Positions 42,799 to 51,811 of a DNA stretch of 64,000 nt are shown piece after piece. Made by a program: the position numbers and the translations under genes. The stretch is from UPXZ01 sp047974405. GTDB lineage: Bacteria; Bacteroidota; Bacteroidia; Bacteroidales; Paludibacteraceae. The DNA is taken from the NCBI GenBank assembly GCA_047974405.1, contig JBKECI010000019.1, positions 1 through 64,000 of the forward strand, written 5' to 3'. The notes below the pieces were generated by a model. The model had not been told where the DNA came from. It ran no database searches and saw only the letters and a program-made list of their open reading frames with translations. How positions within the stretch are numbered: the stretch's first letter is position 1; each line of letters starts with the position of its first letter.

Positions 42799-44322
42799 AT
42801 GAAAACATTAAATTTTGGTAAATTATTCGTTTTAACTTTATTTACAGGGTTGATACTCTCTTGCTCCAATAATAAAGGCAAATCGGTTTCGAACACTACC
42901 GGATGGAAATACAACGATAAAAATACCACAGGATTTGTGGTAAAAGAGAATTATCGCCCTCAAGTTCCTCCCGGTATGCTACCTATTGAAGGGGGAACCT
43001 TTGTTATTGGCGAAAAAGGGGAAGTAATTACTGCCCCGAGAGATAATTTGCGTCGCAGGATTACCGTAAGTTCATTTTATATGGACGAATATGAAATAAG
43101 CAATGTAAACTGGCGCGAATACACCAATTGGATGCAACTGGTATTTGGAAAAGTGGCGCCCAGGCTGGTTGACAAAGCCAAACCCAACGCCGAAGTGTGG
43201 AGAGAAGCGCTTGCCTACAACGAACCCTATCTTGAAAACTATTTTGTTCATCCGGCCTACAACGACTATCCTATCGTGGGGGTTACTTGGGAGCAGGCAA
43301 TGGATTACTGTGCATGGAGAACCGACCGTGTAAATGAATTGGCTTTGATTAATTCGGGGGTAATCGAAGCTCCCGACTTTACCACGTTAGAAAACCAATC
43401 AAACTTAGATTCTATTGCCAATAATTTTGTATTCAGTACAAAAAAATATTTGTACCAAAAAACATACCAGCCCTCTACAGGGAAAAAAGAACTAAAAAAC
43501 CTATACGGACAAGGGAGAAAAGCAGATATGTCGGACGGTGTTATGTTTTCGAGTTACCGCCTCCCTACCGAGGCCGAATGGGAGTTTGCAGCTTACGCTA
43601 TTCAGTCCAACAAAAATGACGGTTTGGTAGAGCAAGGAAAAATTTACCCTTGGAACGGCAACCAATTAAGATACTCCAAAAAAGGAAAATACTTGGGAGA
43701 TATGCAGGCAAACTTTGTTCGCGGACGCGGAGATATGATGGGAACATCGGGTAGCCTAAACGATAAGTCGGTAATTACCTCGCCCGTTAATTGGTACACG
43801 CCAAATAGTTTTGGTCTGTACAATATGGCAGGAAACGTTAATGAATGGGTGTTGGACGTATATAGAGCCGAAACCCACCAAGATGTATCCGAATACAATT
43901 CATTTCGAGGTAATGCGTACGAAACAGCCATTGCCACATCACAAGACGAAATGGGAAATTATGTGCTGAAGATAGACTCACTGGGACGTGTATCCACGGC
44001 CGTTGTACCCGGAGACGATATGCGAAACTATCGTGACGGAGACGATCTCTCTACGATAAATACAGATTTTCAACTATTTACAGACCCCGAAGGATTGGCC
44101 GCCCTACGAAATAAGCAAAAGCTTGACCCCACAGATGTGTTGGCTCCAAAAATTACCGACAAATCAAGGGTTTATAAAGGGGGCTCTTGGAAAGACCGCG
44201 CCTACTGGCTCAACCCCTCCACGCGTCGCTATCTTGAACAAGACAAATCTACCAACGATATCGGATTTAGATGTGCAATGAGTATGATTGGAGATGCCAA
44301 AGGACAAACGATGAAGAAATAG
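42799..44322 (+). CDS. gldJ: GldJ-type lipoprotein of the type IX secretion/gliding apparatus
   Basis: A lipoprotein signal (TGLILSC, Cys22) precedes a formylglycine-generating-enzyme-like (SUMF1) domain. Visible parts are MLPIEGGTFVIGEKG, SSFYMDEYEISNVNW, YPIVGVTWEQAMDYCAWRTD, RLPTEAEWEFAA, YNMAGNVNEWVLDV and the terminal DIGFRCAM. Phrases such as WREALAYNEPYLENYF are those of GldJ rather than GldK. In Flavobacterium GldJ is needed for gliding and T9SS function; the secreted lyase at 6604 would depend on such a system. It is monocistronic, with its own promoter and a hairpin terminator. gldKLMN are not in the window. Confidence 0.85.
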   Translation: MKTLNFGKLFVLTLFTGLILSCSNNKGKSVSNTTGWKYNDKNTTGFVVKENYRPQVPPGMLPIEGGTFVIGEKGEVITAPRDNLRRRITVSSFYMDEYEISNVNWREYTNWMQLVFGKVAPRLVDKAKPNAEVWREALAYNEPYLENYFVHPAYNDYPIVGVTWEQAMDYCAWRTDRVNELALINSGVIEAPDFTTLENQSNLDSIANNFVFSTKKYLYQKTYQPSTGKKELKNLYGQGRKADMSDGVMFSSYRLPTEAEWEFAAYAIQSNKNDGLVEQGKIYPWNGNQLRYSKKGKYLGDMQANFVRGRGDMMGTSGSLNDKSVITSPVNWYTPNSFGLYNMAGNVNEWVLDVYRAETHQDVSEYNSFRGNAYETAIATSQDEMGNYVLKIDSLGRVSTAVVPGDDMRNYRDGDDLSTINTDFQLFTDPEGLAALRNKQKLDPTDVLAPKITDKSRVYKGGSWKDRAYWLNPSTRRYLEQDKSTNDIGFRCAMSMIGDAKGQTMKK

Positions 44323-44346
44323 TTTGAACCGGCAACTAAAATACCT

Positions 44347-44387
44347 AAAGCGCTTGTTCCGACGAACAGCGCTTTTTGTTTTTTTAT
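44347..44387 (+). terminator. Terminator of gldJ
   Basis: AAAGCGC pairs with GCGCTTT and TGTTC with GAACA, with one bulged T and a four-base loop, followed by a T-rich run. Confidence 0.85.
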
Positions 44388-44410
44388 GCTTATAATTAAA
44401 TTAAATATAT

Positions 44411-44418
44411 TACTTTTG
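44411..44418 (+). promoter_or_regulatory. -7 element of asnS
   Basis: TACTTTTG fits TAnnTTTG, 36 bases before the ATG. Confidence 0.5.
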
Positions 44419-44454
44419 TATATATAAAATATCCCTTTTTTTGAGTGTTTTTTT

Positions 44455-45855
44455 ATGATAAGAACAAAAATATCAGATTTACTGAAGAGTAAAGGCATTA
44501 CAGACAAAGAAATCAATGTAAAAGGCTGGGTGCGTACGCGCAGAGGAAACAAAAATATAAGTTTTATAGCGCTAAACGATGGCTCAACCATCAATAACAT
44601 ACAAATAGTTGTCGACTACTCCCAATTGAGCGAAGAGAGCTTAAAAAGTGTAACCACCGGAGCCTGCATAAGCGCAACGGGAAAATTAGTGGAATCACAA
44701 GGACAAGGGCAAAGTATTGAAATACAAGCTACCAATATACATGTGTACGGTGCTGCCGATCCCGAAACCTATCCGTTGCAAAAGAAAGGGCACACACTCG
44801 AATTTTTACGCGAAATAGCGCATCTTCGTCCCCGCACCAATACCTTTGGAGCCATATTCCGCATCCGTCATCATATGGCTATGGCTATCCATACTTTTTT
44901 CCACGAAAGGGGTTTTTACTACTTTCATACCCCCATCATTACAGGATCGGATGCTGAAGGGGCCGGACAAATGTTTCAAGTAACCACTCTTGACTTGGAA
45001 CACATCAAAAAAGGGGAAAACGGAAAAACAGACTATAATAACGATTTTTTTGGAAAAATTACCAACTTAACCGTTTCCGGACAATTGGAAGGGGAATTGG
45101 CAGCAATGGCTCTTGGAGCTATTTATACATTTGGTCCCACATTTCGTGCCGAAAACTCCAATACACCCCGTCACTTAGCAGAATTTTGGATGATAGAGCC
45201 CGAAGTTGCCTTTAATGAAATTGAAGAAAATATGGATCTGGCGCAAGATTTTATCCAATACTGCGTACAATGGGCTTTGGATTATTGCCAAGACGATTTG
45301 AAGTTTCTTAACAATATGTACGACAAAGAATTGATAGAGCGACTGAAATTTGTCGTTGAAAATGATTTTATCCGCCTATCGTACACCGAAGGGGTAAAAA
45401 TACTCGAAACAGCAATCAATAACGGACAGAAATTTGAATACGGAGTAAGTTGGGGTACCGACTTACAATCTGAACACGAAAGATATTTGGTAGAGCAGCA
45501 TTTTAAAAAACCTGTTATCCTAACAGATTATCCCAAAGATATCAAAGCATTCTATATGAAACAAAACGATGACGGGAAAACAGTACGCGCTATGGACGTT
45601 CTTTTTCCTAAAATTGGAGAAATCATAGGCGGATCTCAACGGGAAGAAAATTACGAAAAACTCAAAAACAGAGCAGCAGAAATGGGAGTTCTCGAAAGAG
45701 ACATCTGGTGGTATTTAGATACAAGGAGATTTGGTACGGCTCCACACTCGGGTTTTGGGTTAGGATTTGAAAGACTGTTGCTTTTTGTAACAGGCATGAC
45801 CAATATTCGGGATGTTGTTCCATTTCCCCGCACTCCCAACAATGCAGAATTTTGA
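44455..45855 (+). CDS. asnS: Asparaginyl-tRNA synthetase
   Basis: This class II synthetase of 466 residues charges tRNA-Asn; the matching tRNA-Asn(GUU) lies in the same window at 1545. The N-terminal anticodon-binding OB fold includes VKGWVRTRRGNKNISFIALN. Class II motif 1 surrounds HTFFHERGFYYFHTPIIT, motif 2 surrounds TFRAENSNTPRHLAEFWMIE, and motif 3 is GFGLGFERLLLF near the end. It begins a plus-strand run but has its own promoter, and is followed 24 bases later by korA. Confidence 0.96.
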   Translation: MIRTKISDLLKSKGITDKEINVKGWVRTRRGNKNISFIALNDGSTINNIQIVVDYSQLSEESLKSVTTGACISATGKLVESQGQGQSIEIQATNIHVYGAADPETYPLQKKGHTLEFLREIAHLRPRTNTFGAIFRIRHHMAMAIHTFFHERGFYYFHTPIITGSDAEGAGQMFQVTTLDLEHIKKGENGKTDYNNDFFGKITNLTVSGQLEGELAAMALGAIYTFGPTFRAENSNTPRHLAEFWMIEPEVAFNEIEENMDLAQDFIQYCVQWALDYCQDDLKFLNNMYDKELIERLKFVVENDFIRLSYTEGVKILETAINNGQKFEYGVSWGTDLQSEHERYLVEQHFKKPVILTDYPKDIKAFYMKQNDDGKTVRAMDVLFPKIGEIIGGSQREENYEKLKNRAAEMGVLERDIWWYLDTRRFGTAPHSGFGLGFERLLLFVTGMTNIRDVVPFPRTPNNAEF

Positions 45856-45879
45856 AAAAACACATATTTTAATAACGGT

Positions 45880-47739
45880 ATGGAAAACATTAACATAAAA
45901 GAATTAGAAAAAGTTGTAGTTCGATTCACAGGAGATTCCGGCGATGGAATGCAACTTACCGGTACGCTTTTTTCTAATATCTCCGCTATTTTAGGAAACG
46001 AGATATCAACTTTTCCCGATTACCCATCCGAAATACGCGCTCCTCAAGGCACTTTGGGAGGTGTTTCTGGATTTCAGGTACATTTGGGTTCCGAAAAAAT
46101 TTACACACCGGGAGACGATTGCGATATATTGGTGGCTATGAATCCTGCTGCACTAAAAGTAAACGCACAAGGGATAAAAAAGACAGGTGCCATCATTTTT
46201 GACGACGACAGTTTCAAAAAATCCGATTTTCAAAGAGCAGGATTCACCACCGAAAATCCGTTCGAAGAATTAAATATACCAGGAACAATCAAGCTATTGC
46301 CTGTACCACTTACCTCACTTACCCAAAAAAGCCTCGAAGAATTTGATTTGGACAATAAGACCGTAGCCCGCAGCAAAAATATGTTTGCATTAGGTTTGGT
46401 CTGTTGGCTGTTCAACCGCCCTATGGAAAATGCAGTCCATTTTCTAAGTAACAAATTCAAAAAGAAACCGGATATTCTGCAAACGAATATAAAAGTATTG
46501 AATGATGGTTACAACTATGGACACAACCTGCACTTGTCTATACCCACATATACCATTGAAAAATCAACGACAACCGCCAAAGGATACTACACCAGCATTT
46601 CGGGAAATACAGCTACGGCTTTTGGATTGATTGCCGCAGCCGAAAAAGCAGGTTTAAAACTTTTTTTGGGGAGCTATCCGATAACTCCGGCATCGGACAT
46701 TATGCAGGAACTGGCTCTCCGGCGCGATTTGGGCGTAAAAGTAGTTCAAGCCGAAGATGAAATCGCCGGAATAGCTACTGCAATAGGTGCCGCCTTTGCC
46801 GGGAATTTGGCGGCAACAAACACTTCCGGGCCTGGTTTGGCACTAAAATCTGAAGCGATAGGGTTGGCAGTAATGGCAGAATTGCCATTAGTAATCATTG
46901 ATGTACAACGTAGTGGGCCTTCTACCGGAATGCCTACCAAAACAGAACAAACAGACCTGTTACAAGCATTATACGGAAGAAACGGAGAAAGTCCACTGGT
47001 CGTTATAGCACCAAGTACCCCTGACGATTGTTTCCATTACACCTACATGGCAAGCAAAATAGCATTGGAACACACAACACCCGTTATTGTTCTTACCGAT
47101 GCTTTTTTGGGAAACGGTTCTTCGCTTTGGAAACTGCCTAAACTCGGAGAATTACCTAAAATAAATCCTAATTATGCGCAAAAAGGGATGGAAGAGGGAT
47201 ATGTACCAACGTTGAGAGACGAAAAGACCAAAGCCCGTTATTGGGCAATACCCGGGACTCCCGGATTTGAACACCGCAACGGAGGACTTGAGAAAGACTA
47301 CTATAAAGGGAGTATCTCCACAGACCCTAATAATCATCAACTGATGGTCGATACCCGTGCCGAAAAAATAAAAGCAATAGAAAATTATATTCCCGAACTG
47401 GAAGTTTACGGGTCGCAAGACGCCGGGCTTTTGATAGTAGGCTGGGGAGGTACTTACGGGCATTTGACAAGCGCCGTGAATGAGATCATAAAAAACGGCA
47501 AAAAAATAGCATTAGCCCATTTTAACTATATCAATCCGTTGCCAAGGAACAGCGCCGAAATCATAAAAAGGTACAAGCAAGTAATAGTTTGTGAACTCAA
47601 CAACGGCCAATTTGCCTCCTATTTGCGCAGCCAAATACCCGATGTTACCAATATATTACAATACAACAAAGTTCAAGGACAACCCTTTACCGTATCGGAA
47701 TTAGTCGAAAAATTTGAAACCGTTTTAACACAACTATAA
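45880..47739 (+). CDS. korA: 2-oxoglutarate:ferredoxin oxidoreductase, fused gamma-alpha subunit
   Basis: The 619-residue protein joins the gamma domain (about 10-190; VRFTGDSGDGMQLTGTLFSN, YPSEIRAPQGTLGGVSGFQV) to the alpha pyrimidine-binding domain (about 220-600; YPITPASDIMQELA, ATNTSGPGLALKSEAIGLA). Together with KorB it oxidatively decarboxylates 2-oxoglutarate to succinyl-CoA and reduces ferredoxin; the reverse reaction is possible in anaerobes. Substrate assignment among 2-oxoacids rests on overall similarity. One base separates it from korB. Confidence 0.92.
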   Translation: MENINIKELEKVVVRFTGDSGDGMQLTGTLFSNISAILGNEISTFPDYPSEIRAPQGTLGGVSGFQVHLGSEKIYTPGDDCDILVAMNPAALKVNAQGIKKTGAIIFDDDSFKKSDFQRAGFTTENPFEELNIPGTIKLLPVPLTSLTQKSLEEFDLDNKTVARSKNMFALGLVCWLFNRPMENAVHFLSNKFKKKPDILQTNIKVLNDGYNYGHNLHLSIPTYTIEKSTTTAKGYYTSISGNTATAFGLIAAAEKAGLKLFLGSYPITPASDIMQELALRRDLGVKVVQAEDEIAGIATAIGAAFAGNLAATNTSGPGLALKSEAIGLAVMAELPLVIIDVQRSGPSTGMPTKTEQTDLLQALYGRNGESPLVVIAPSTPDDCFHYTYMASKIALEHTTPVIVLTDAFLGNGSSLWKLPKLGELPKINPNYAQKGMEEGYVPTLRDEKTKARYWAIPGTPGFEHRNGGLEKDYYKGSISTDPNNHQLMVDTRAEKIKAIENYIPELEVYGSQDAGLLIVGWGGTYGHLTSAVNEIIKNGKKIALAHFNYINPLPRNSAEIIKRYKQVIVCELNNGQFASYLRSQIPDVTNILQYNKVQGQPFTVSELVEKFETVLTQL

Positions 47740-47740
47740 A

Positions 47741-48769
47741 ATGGAAAATAAAGTAGAATACAAAACAGCACAATATACCGCAAAAGATTTTAAAAGCGAC
47801 CAATATGTACGCTGGTGTCCGGGTTGCGGAGACTATGCCATACTCAACGGACTACAAAAGTCAATGGCAGAAATGGGAGTAGCACCTCAAAATGTTGCCG
47901 TAATCTCAGGCATCGGATGCTCTTCCCGCCTACCTTATTACATAAACAGTTACGGTTTTCACTCCATCCATGGGCGGGGAGCTGCCGTGGCAACAGGCGC
48001 TAAGACAGCCAATCCCGACCTCACCATTTGGCAAATAACAGGAGACGGCGATTGTTTGGCTATTGGAGGAAATCATTTTATTCACAGTGTAAGAAGAAAT
48101 ATTGACATAAATGTCCTCCTATTCAACAATCAAATTTACGGACTGACCAAAGGACAATTCTCACCCACAACCAAAAAGGGATATGTTACAAAATCTTCTC
48201 CTTACGGAACGATAGAACTCCCCTTTCGTCCGGCAGAACTCACCTTTGGAGCACGCGGTACTTTTTTCGCCCGACTGTTGGATGTCGATTTGAGAAATGC
48301 CCAAGCTGCTATGATAGCTGCTGCCAAACATAAAGGAACTTCTGTGGTAGAATGTTTGGTTAATTGCATTATATTCAATAATGGAGCCCACAGTTGGCTT
48401 TCCGAAAAAGAGACGAGAGAAGACCGTTTGATATTTCTTGAACATGGCAAACCGATGATTTATGGGAAAAATAAAGACAAAGGGCTTGTTTTGGAAGGAT
48501 TTAAGCTAAAGCCTGTTGTTGTCGGAGAAAACGGAATTACCGAAAATGATATACTCATACACGATGCCGAATGTGAAGATACCACCATACAACTCAAACT
48601 GGCTATGATGGAAGCTCCCGATATGCCTATTGCTATGGGGGTTATTCGCGACTTTAGGGAAGAAACGTTTGACGAGGCGATGACAAAACAGATAGAAGAG
48701 GTCAAATCCAAATCAAAAATTCATAATTTTGATGAATTGGTTGCCTCGCTGGAACAATGGGAGATATAA
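47741..48769 (+). CDS. korB: 2-oxoglutarate:ferredoxin oxidoreductase, beta subunit
   Basis: The 342-residue thiamine-diphosphate subunit shows RWCPGCGDYAILNG with its CxxC, SGIGCSSRLPYYINSYGFH, and the TPP/magnesium motif GDGDCLAIGGNHFIH, ending with NNQIYGLTKGQFSPT. A ferredoxin-like subunit is not encoded here. It is co-transcribed with korA and ends at a strong terminator. Confidence 0.93.
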   Translation: MENKVEYKTAQYTAKDFKSDQYVRWCPGCGDYAILNGLQKSMAEMGVAPQNVAVISGIGCSSRLPYYINSYGFHSIHGRGAAVATGAKTANPDLTIWQITGDGDCLAIGGNHFIHSVRRNIDINVLLFNNQIYGLTKGQFSPTTKKGYVTKSSPYGTIELPFRPAELTFGARGTFFARLLDVDLRNAQAAMIAAAKHKGTSVVECLVNCIIFNNGAHSWLSEKETREDRLIFLEHGKPMIYGKNKDKGLVLEGFKLKPVVVGENGITENDILIHDAECEDTTIQLKLAMMEAPDMPIAMGVIRDFREETFDEAMTKQIEEVKSKSKIHNFDELVASLEQWEI

Positions 48770-48796
48770 AATCTCCGACAGAATAAATTTGAACAA

Positions 48797-48840
48797 AAAT
48801 ATCCCGCTTATCTCTTTCGAGAACGGGATATTTATTTTTT
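48797..48840 (+). terminator. Terminator of korAB
   Basis: AAATATCCCG (48797-48806) pairs with CGGGATATTT (48824-48833), followed by ATTTTTT. Confidence 0.85.
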
Positions 48841-48907
48841 ATATTAACATCTGCGGTAAATTACGCTTATTAACTTAAAAATTGAAACCAAACCCCTAAA
48901 AAATTCT

Positions 48908-48915
48908 TATTTTTG
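48908..48915 (+). promoter_or_regulatory. -7 element of the DHH-apgM pair
   Basis: TATTTTTG, 65 bases before the DHH phosphoesterase ATG. Confidence 0.45.
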
Positions 48916-48980
48916 TAGATTATTTATCTTCAATAAAATTCTTGAACTGATTTATCAAAACAGTTAATTCACCCCTCATA

Positions 48981-50015
48981 ATGTTAAGCAAGATAATAGC
49001 AGAAAGCCTTATTCACAAAGCGAAAGTTGAAATAGAAGAAGCGGAAAATATTGTTATAGTAACTCACGTAGGTCCAGACGGCGATGCTATGGGATCGGCC
49101 TTAGGGTTATGGCATTTTTTAATGTCGGAAAACAAGCCCTCCAAAGTAATAGTACCTTCTCCGCCTCCTAATTTTTTGATGTGGATGCCTGGTGCCGAAC
49201 ATATCAATATATATATGTTTAGCCAAGAAGAGTCAGATGAAATTATATCCAAAGCCGATTTAATCTTTGTTCTTGACCTCAACGCATCCTCCCGACTCAA
49301 CGGTATGTCTCAGGTAGTATTAAACTCAAAAGCCCGCAAGGTGATGGTAGATCATCATCCAAATCCGGAAGACTTTGCCAATGTCATTATTTCCTACCCT
49401 GAAGTATCGTCTACGAGCGAACTTGTTTTTCGCCTGATATGCCGAATGGGATATTTTGGAAAAATAAATCTACCTTGTGCCGAGTGTATTTACGTAGGGA
49501 TGATGACCGATACAGGCGGTTTTACCTACAACTCCAACCATGAAGAAATATATACCATTATCTACGAATTACTGAGAATAGGGATAGATAAGGATGAAAT
49601 ATATCGAAAAATATTTAACACCTATTCGGAAGATAGAATGCGGTTGATGGGATACTGCCTACACGAAAAAATGAAAATATACCCACAGTACAATACAGCG
49701 TTGATTACATTATCAAAAGACGAACTGGTTCATTTCAACTACAATAATGGAGACGCCGAAGGTTTTGTAAATATCCCTCTGTCTATCAAAGGGATTATTT
49801 TTAGCGTATTTATGCGTGAAGATCCTTGCAAAATAAAGGTCTCGTTACGCTCCGAAGGAACTTTTCCCGTAAATAAATTCGCAGCAGACTTTTTTAATGG
49901 GGGAGGACATTTGAATGCTTCGGGTGGCGAAAGTTATACATCGTTGGAAGAAGCAATTGAAATCTTTGAAAAAGGATTAGAACAATACAAAGAATTTTTA
50001 CAAAGAACAAAATAA
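48981..50015 (+). CDS. DHH-family phosphoesterase (NrnA-like)
   Basis: The 344-residue protein has the DHH domain (VTHVGPDGDAMGSALGLWHF, VLDLNASSRL, MVDHHPNP, MMTDTGGFTYNS) and a C-terminal DHHA1 domain ending with the GGGHLNASGGE loop. The NrnA/oligoribonuclease group degrades very short RNAs such as pGpG and pApA and can dephosphorylate pAp. The window also encodes a c-di-AMP synthase (40922), so removal of pApA is a plausible job, though this is inference. It is 10 bases upstream of apgM. Confidence 0.88.
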   Translation: MLSKIIAESLIHKAKVEIEEAENIVIVTHVGPDGDAMGSALGLWHFLMSENKPSKVIVPSPPPNFLMWMPGAEHINIYMFSQEESDEIISKADLIFVLDLNASSRLNGMSQVVLNSKARKVMVDHHPNPEDFANVIISYPEVSSTSELVFRLICRMGYFGKINLPCAECIYVGMMTDTGGFTYNSNHEEIYTIIYELLRIGIDKDEIYRKIFNTYSEDRMRLMGYCLHEKMKIYPQYNTALITLSKDELVHFNYNNGDAEGFVNIPLSIKGIIFSVFMREDPCKIKVSLRSEGTFPVNKFAADFFNGGGHLNASGGESYTSLEEAIEIFEKGLEQYKEFLQRTK

Positions 50016-50025
50016 TAACACTAAA

Positions 50026-51231
50026 ATGAAATATATCATCGTACTTGGAGATGGGATGGCGGACGAACCCATTTTATCTCTCAACAACAAAACCCCGTTG
50101 CAAGTTGCCAATACTCCCAATATCGACAGGTTGGCAAAAATAGGGAGATGCGGTATGTTAGATACCATTCCGGCAGGTTTTGCACCGGGTAGCGAAATTG
50201 CAAATTTGACCGTACTTGGATACGATGTAAACCAAAGCTTTGAAGGACGTGGAACCCTAGAAGCAGCGAGTATCGGTGTAGAGATAGAGGACAGTGAAAT
50301 GGCAATGCGTTGTAACTTGATTTGCATCGAAAACGGAAAAATTAAGAACCATTCGGCAGGACATATTAGCAATGAAGAAGCCGATGAATTGATACAGTTT
50401 TTGCAAAAAGAATTGGGTAACGAAAAAGTTGGTTTTTATTCGGGAGTCTCTTACCGCCATTTGTTGAAATTGAGAAACGGGAATAAAGAAATTAAATGCA
50501 CCCCTCCACACGATGTACCCGGCACTCCGTTTAAAGACGTAATGATAACACCACTCGTACCTGAAGCCCGGAAAACGGTCAATATTCTAAACGAATTGAC
50601 TCTTAAAGCCCAAAAACTACTCGAAAATCATCCGGTAAACCTAAAAAGGGAGGCCGAAAGAAAAGACAAAGCCAACAGTATTTGGCTATGGTCGCCCGGT
50701 TACAAGCCCCATATGAAAAAGATGACGGAAACTTTTCCCATAAAAAGCGGAGCCGTTATTTCGGCAGTTGATTTGATAAAGGGAATAGGGGTGTATGCCG
50801 GATTAAGAAATATCAACGTTGAAGGGGCAACCGGATTGTACGATACCAACTATGAGGGAAAAGCAAAAGCAGCCATTGAGGCTCTGAAAACCGATGATTT
50901 TGTATATCTACACATCGAAGCAAGCGACGAGGCGGGACACGAAGGAGATGTCGATTTGAAAATAAAAACGATAGAATATTTGGACAGCCGGGTTGTGAAA
51001 ACAATTTTGGAAGAACTTTTGTTATGGAATGAACCGGTTACGATTGCCATATTGCCCGACCACCCTACACCTTGCGCCAAACGAACTCACACCAGCACTC
51101 CCGTCCCTTTTATTATCTACCAAACAGGGAATACTCCCGACAAGGTTACTGTGTATGACGAATTTTCTTGTAAAGAGGGTGATTATGGATTGTTGAAAGG
51201 AGAAGAATTTATTCGAACTTTTTTTGAATAA
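50026..51231 (+). CDS. apgM: Cofactor-independent phosphoglycerate mutase (archaeal type)
   Basis: The 401-residue protein belongs to the alkaline-phosphatase-like ApgM family, interconverting 3- and 2-phosphoglycerate. The opening IIVLGDGMADEPI, TPNIDRLAKIGRCGML, GFAPGSEIANLTVLGYD with the catalytic Ser, the EASDEAGHEGD metal loop and the DHPTPCAKRTHTSTPVPF segment are characteristic. The length is normal. It is co-transcribed with the DHH gene. Confidence 0.93.
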   Translation: MKYIIVLGDGMADEPILSLNNKTPLQVANTPNIDRLAKIGRCGMLDTIPAGFAPGSEIANLTVLGYDVNQSFEGRGTLEAASIGVEIEDSEMAMRCNLICIENGKIKNHSAGHISNEEADELIQFLQKELGNEKVGFYSGVSYRHLLKLRNGNKEIKCTPPHDVPGTPFKDVMITPLVPEARKTVNILNELTLKAQKLLENHPVNLKREAERKDKANSIWLWSPGYKPHMKKMTETFPIKSGAVISAVDLIKGIGVYAGLRNINVEGATGLYDTNYEGKAKAAIEALKTDDFVYLHIEASDEAGHEGDVDLKIKTIEYLDSRVVKTILEELLLWNEPVTIAILPDHPTPCAKRTHTSTPVPFIIYQTGNTPDKVTVYDEFSCKEGDYGLLKGEEFIRTFFE

Positions 51232-51241
51232 AAATAGCATA

Positions 51242-51282
51242 TACGCGTTTAAATGCCTTTTACAAAAGCATTCAAACGCGTA
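51242..51282. terminator. Hairpin between convergent genes
   Basis: TACGCGTTTAAATGC pairs with GCATTCAAACGCGTA with one mismatch, between the convergent apgM and the lipoprotein gene. T-runs are weak, but its position favours a shared terminator. Confidence 0.6.
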
Positions 51283-51302
51283 CAAAACATCTTTTCTATG
51301 GC

Positions 51303-51776
51303 CTATTTTTTCTCTTTCCTCTTCAATACATCAGGCTTTTGGTCGGAAGTCCTCACCACATTGTAGAGCAAACTTGCAAGTTGGTCTAAATTTTGCGCTT
51401 CTGGATTACTGTCGATATTTTCTACCTTTGCACTTACTGTTTTTCCATTTTTTTGCAACATTATTTTATACGCCACGCACATATCGCAAGAGTCCTTGTA
51501 AACAGTGTCTATTTTTGTAATATCTACCAATTGTACCACGTGCGAAATACTGTCTAAAATCTGCTCGTTAATCAGAAATGATTGAGTTCTTTCTGCTGTT
51601 TGCTTGTCGTTTACCAATGTCTGTGTATTTCCGATACTGTCTATTTGCAAGTCGTATTGCCTGCCCCATTGATCGGTAATATTTACTTCAATTTTTTGAA
51701 AAGAAATAGGTTCTTTTTTTTCTCCGCAGGAGAATAAAACCAGCGCTAAAATAAATAATGAAATTGTCTTTTTCAT
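51303..51776 (-). CDS. Small lipoprotein of unknown function
   Basis: The 157-residue protein begins with a lipoprotein signal MKKTISLFILALVLFSC (Cys17). The rest is mostly soluble, with KIEVNITDQWGRQYDLQID and a CDMC pair near residue 98, and ends in a basic tail KRKEKK. I recognise no family. It follows pheT on the minus strand by 35 bases. Confidence 0.7.
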   Translation of the reverse strand: MKKTISLFILALVLFSCGEKKEPISFQKIEVNITDQWGRQYDLQIDSIGNTQTLVNDKQTAERTQSFLINEQILDSISHVVQLVDITKIDTVYKDSCDMCVAYKIMLQKNGKTVSAKVENIDSNPEAQNLDQLASLLYNVVRTSDQKPDVLKRKEKK

Positions 51777-51811
51777 GGGTGATTGTCTTTTTAGTAATAA
51801 TGAATTAATGT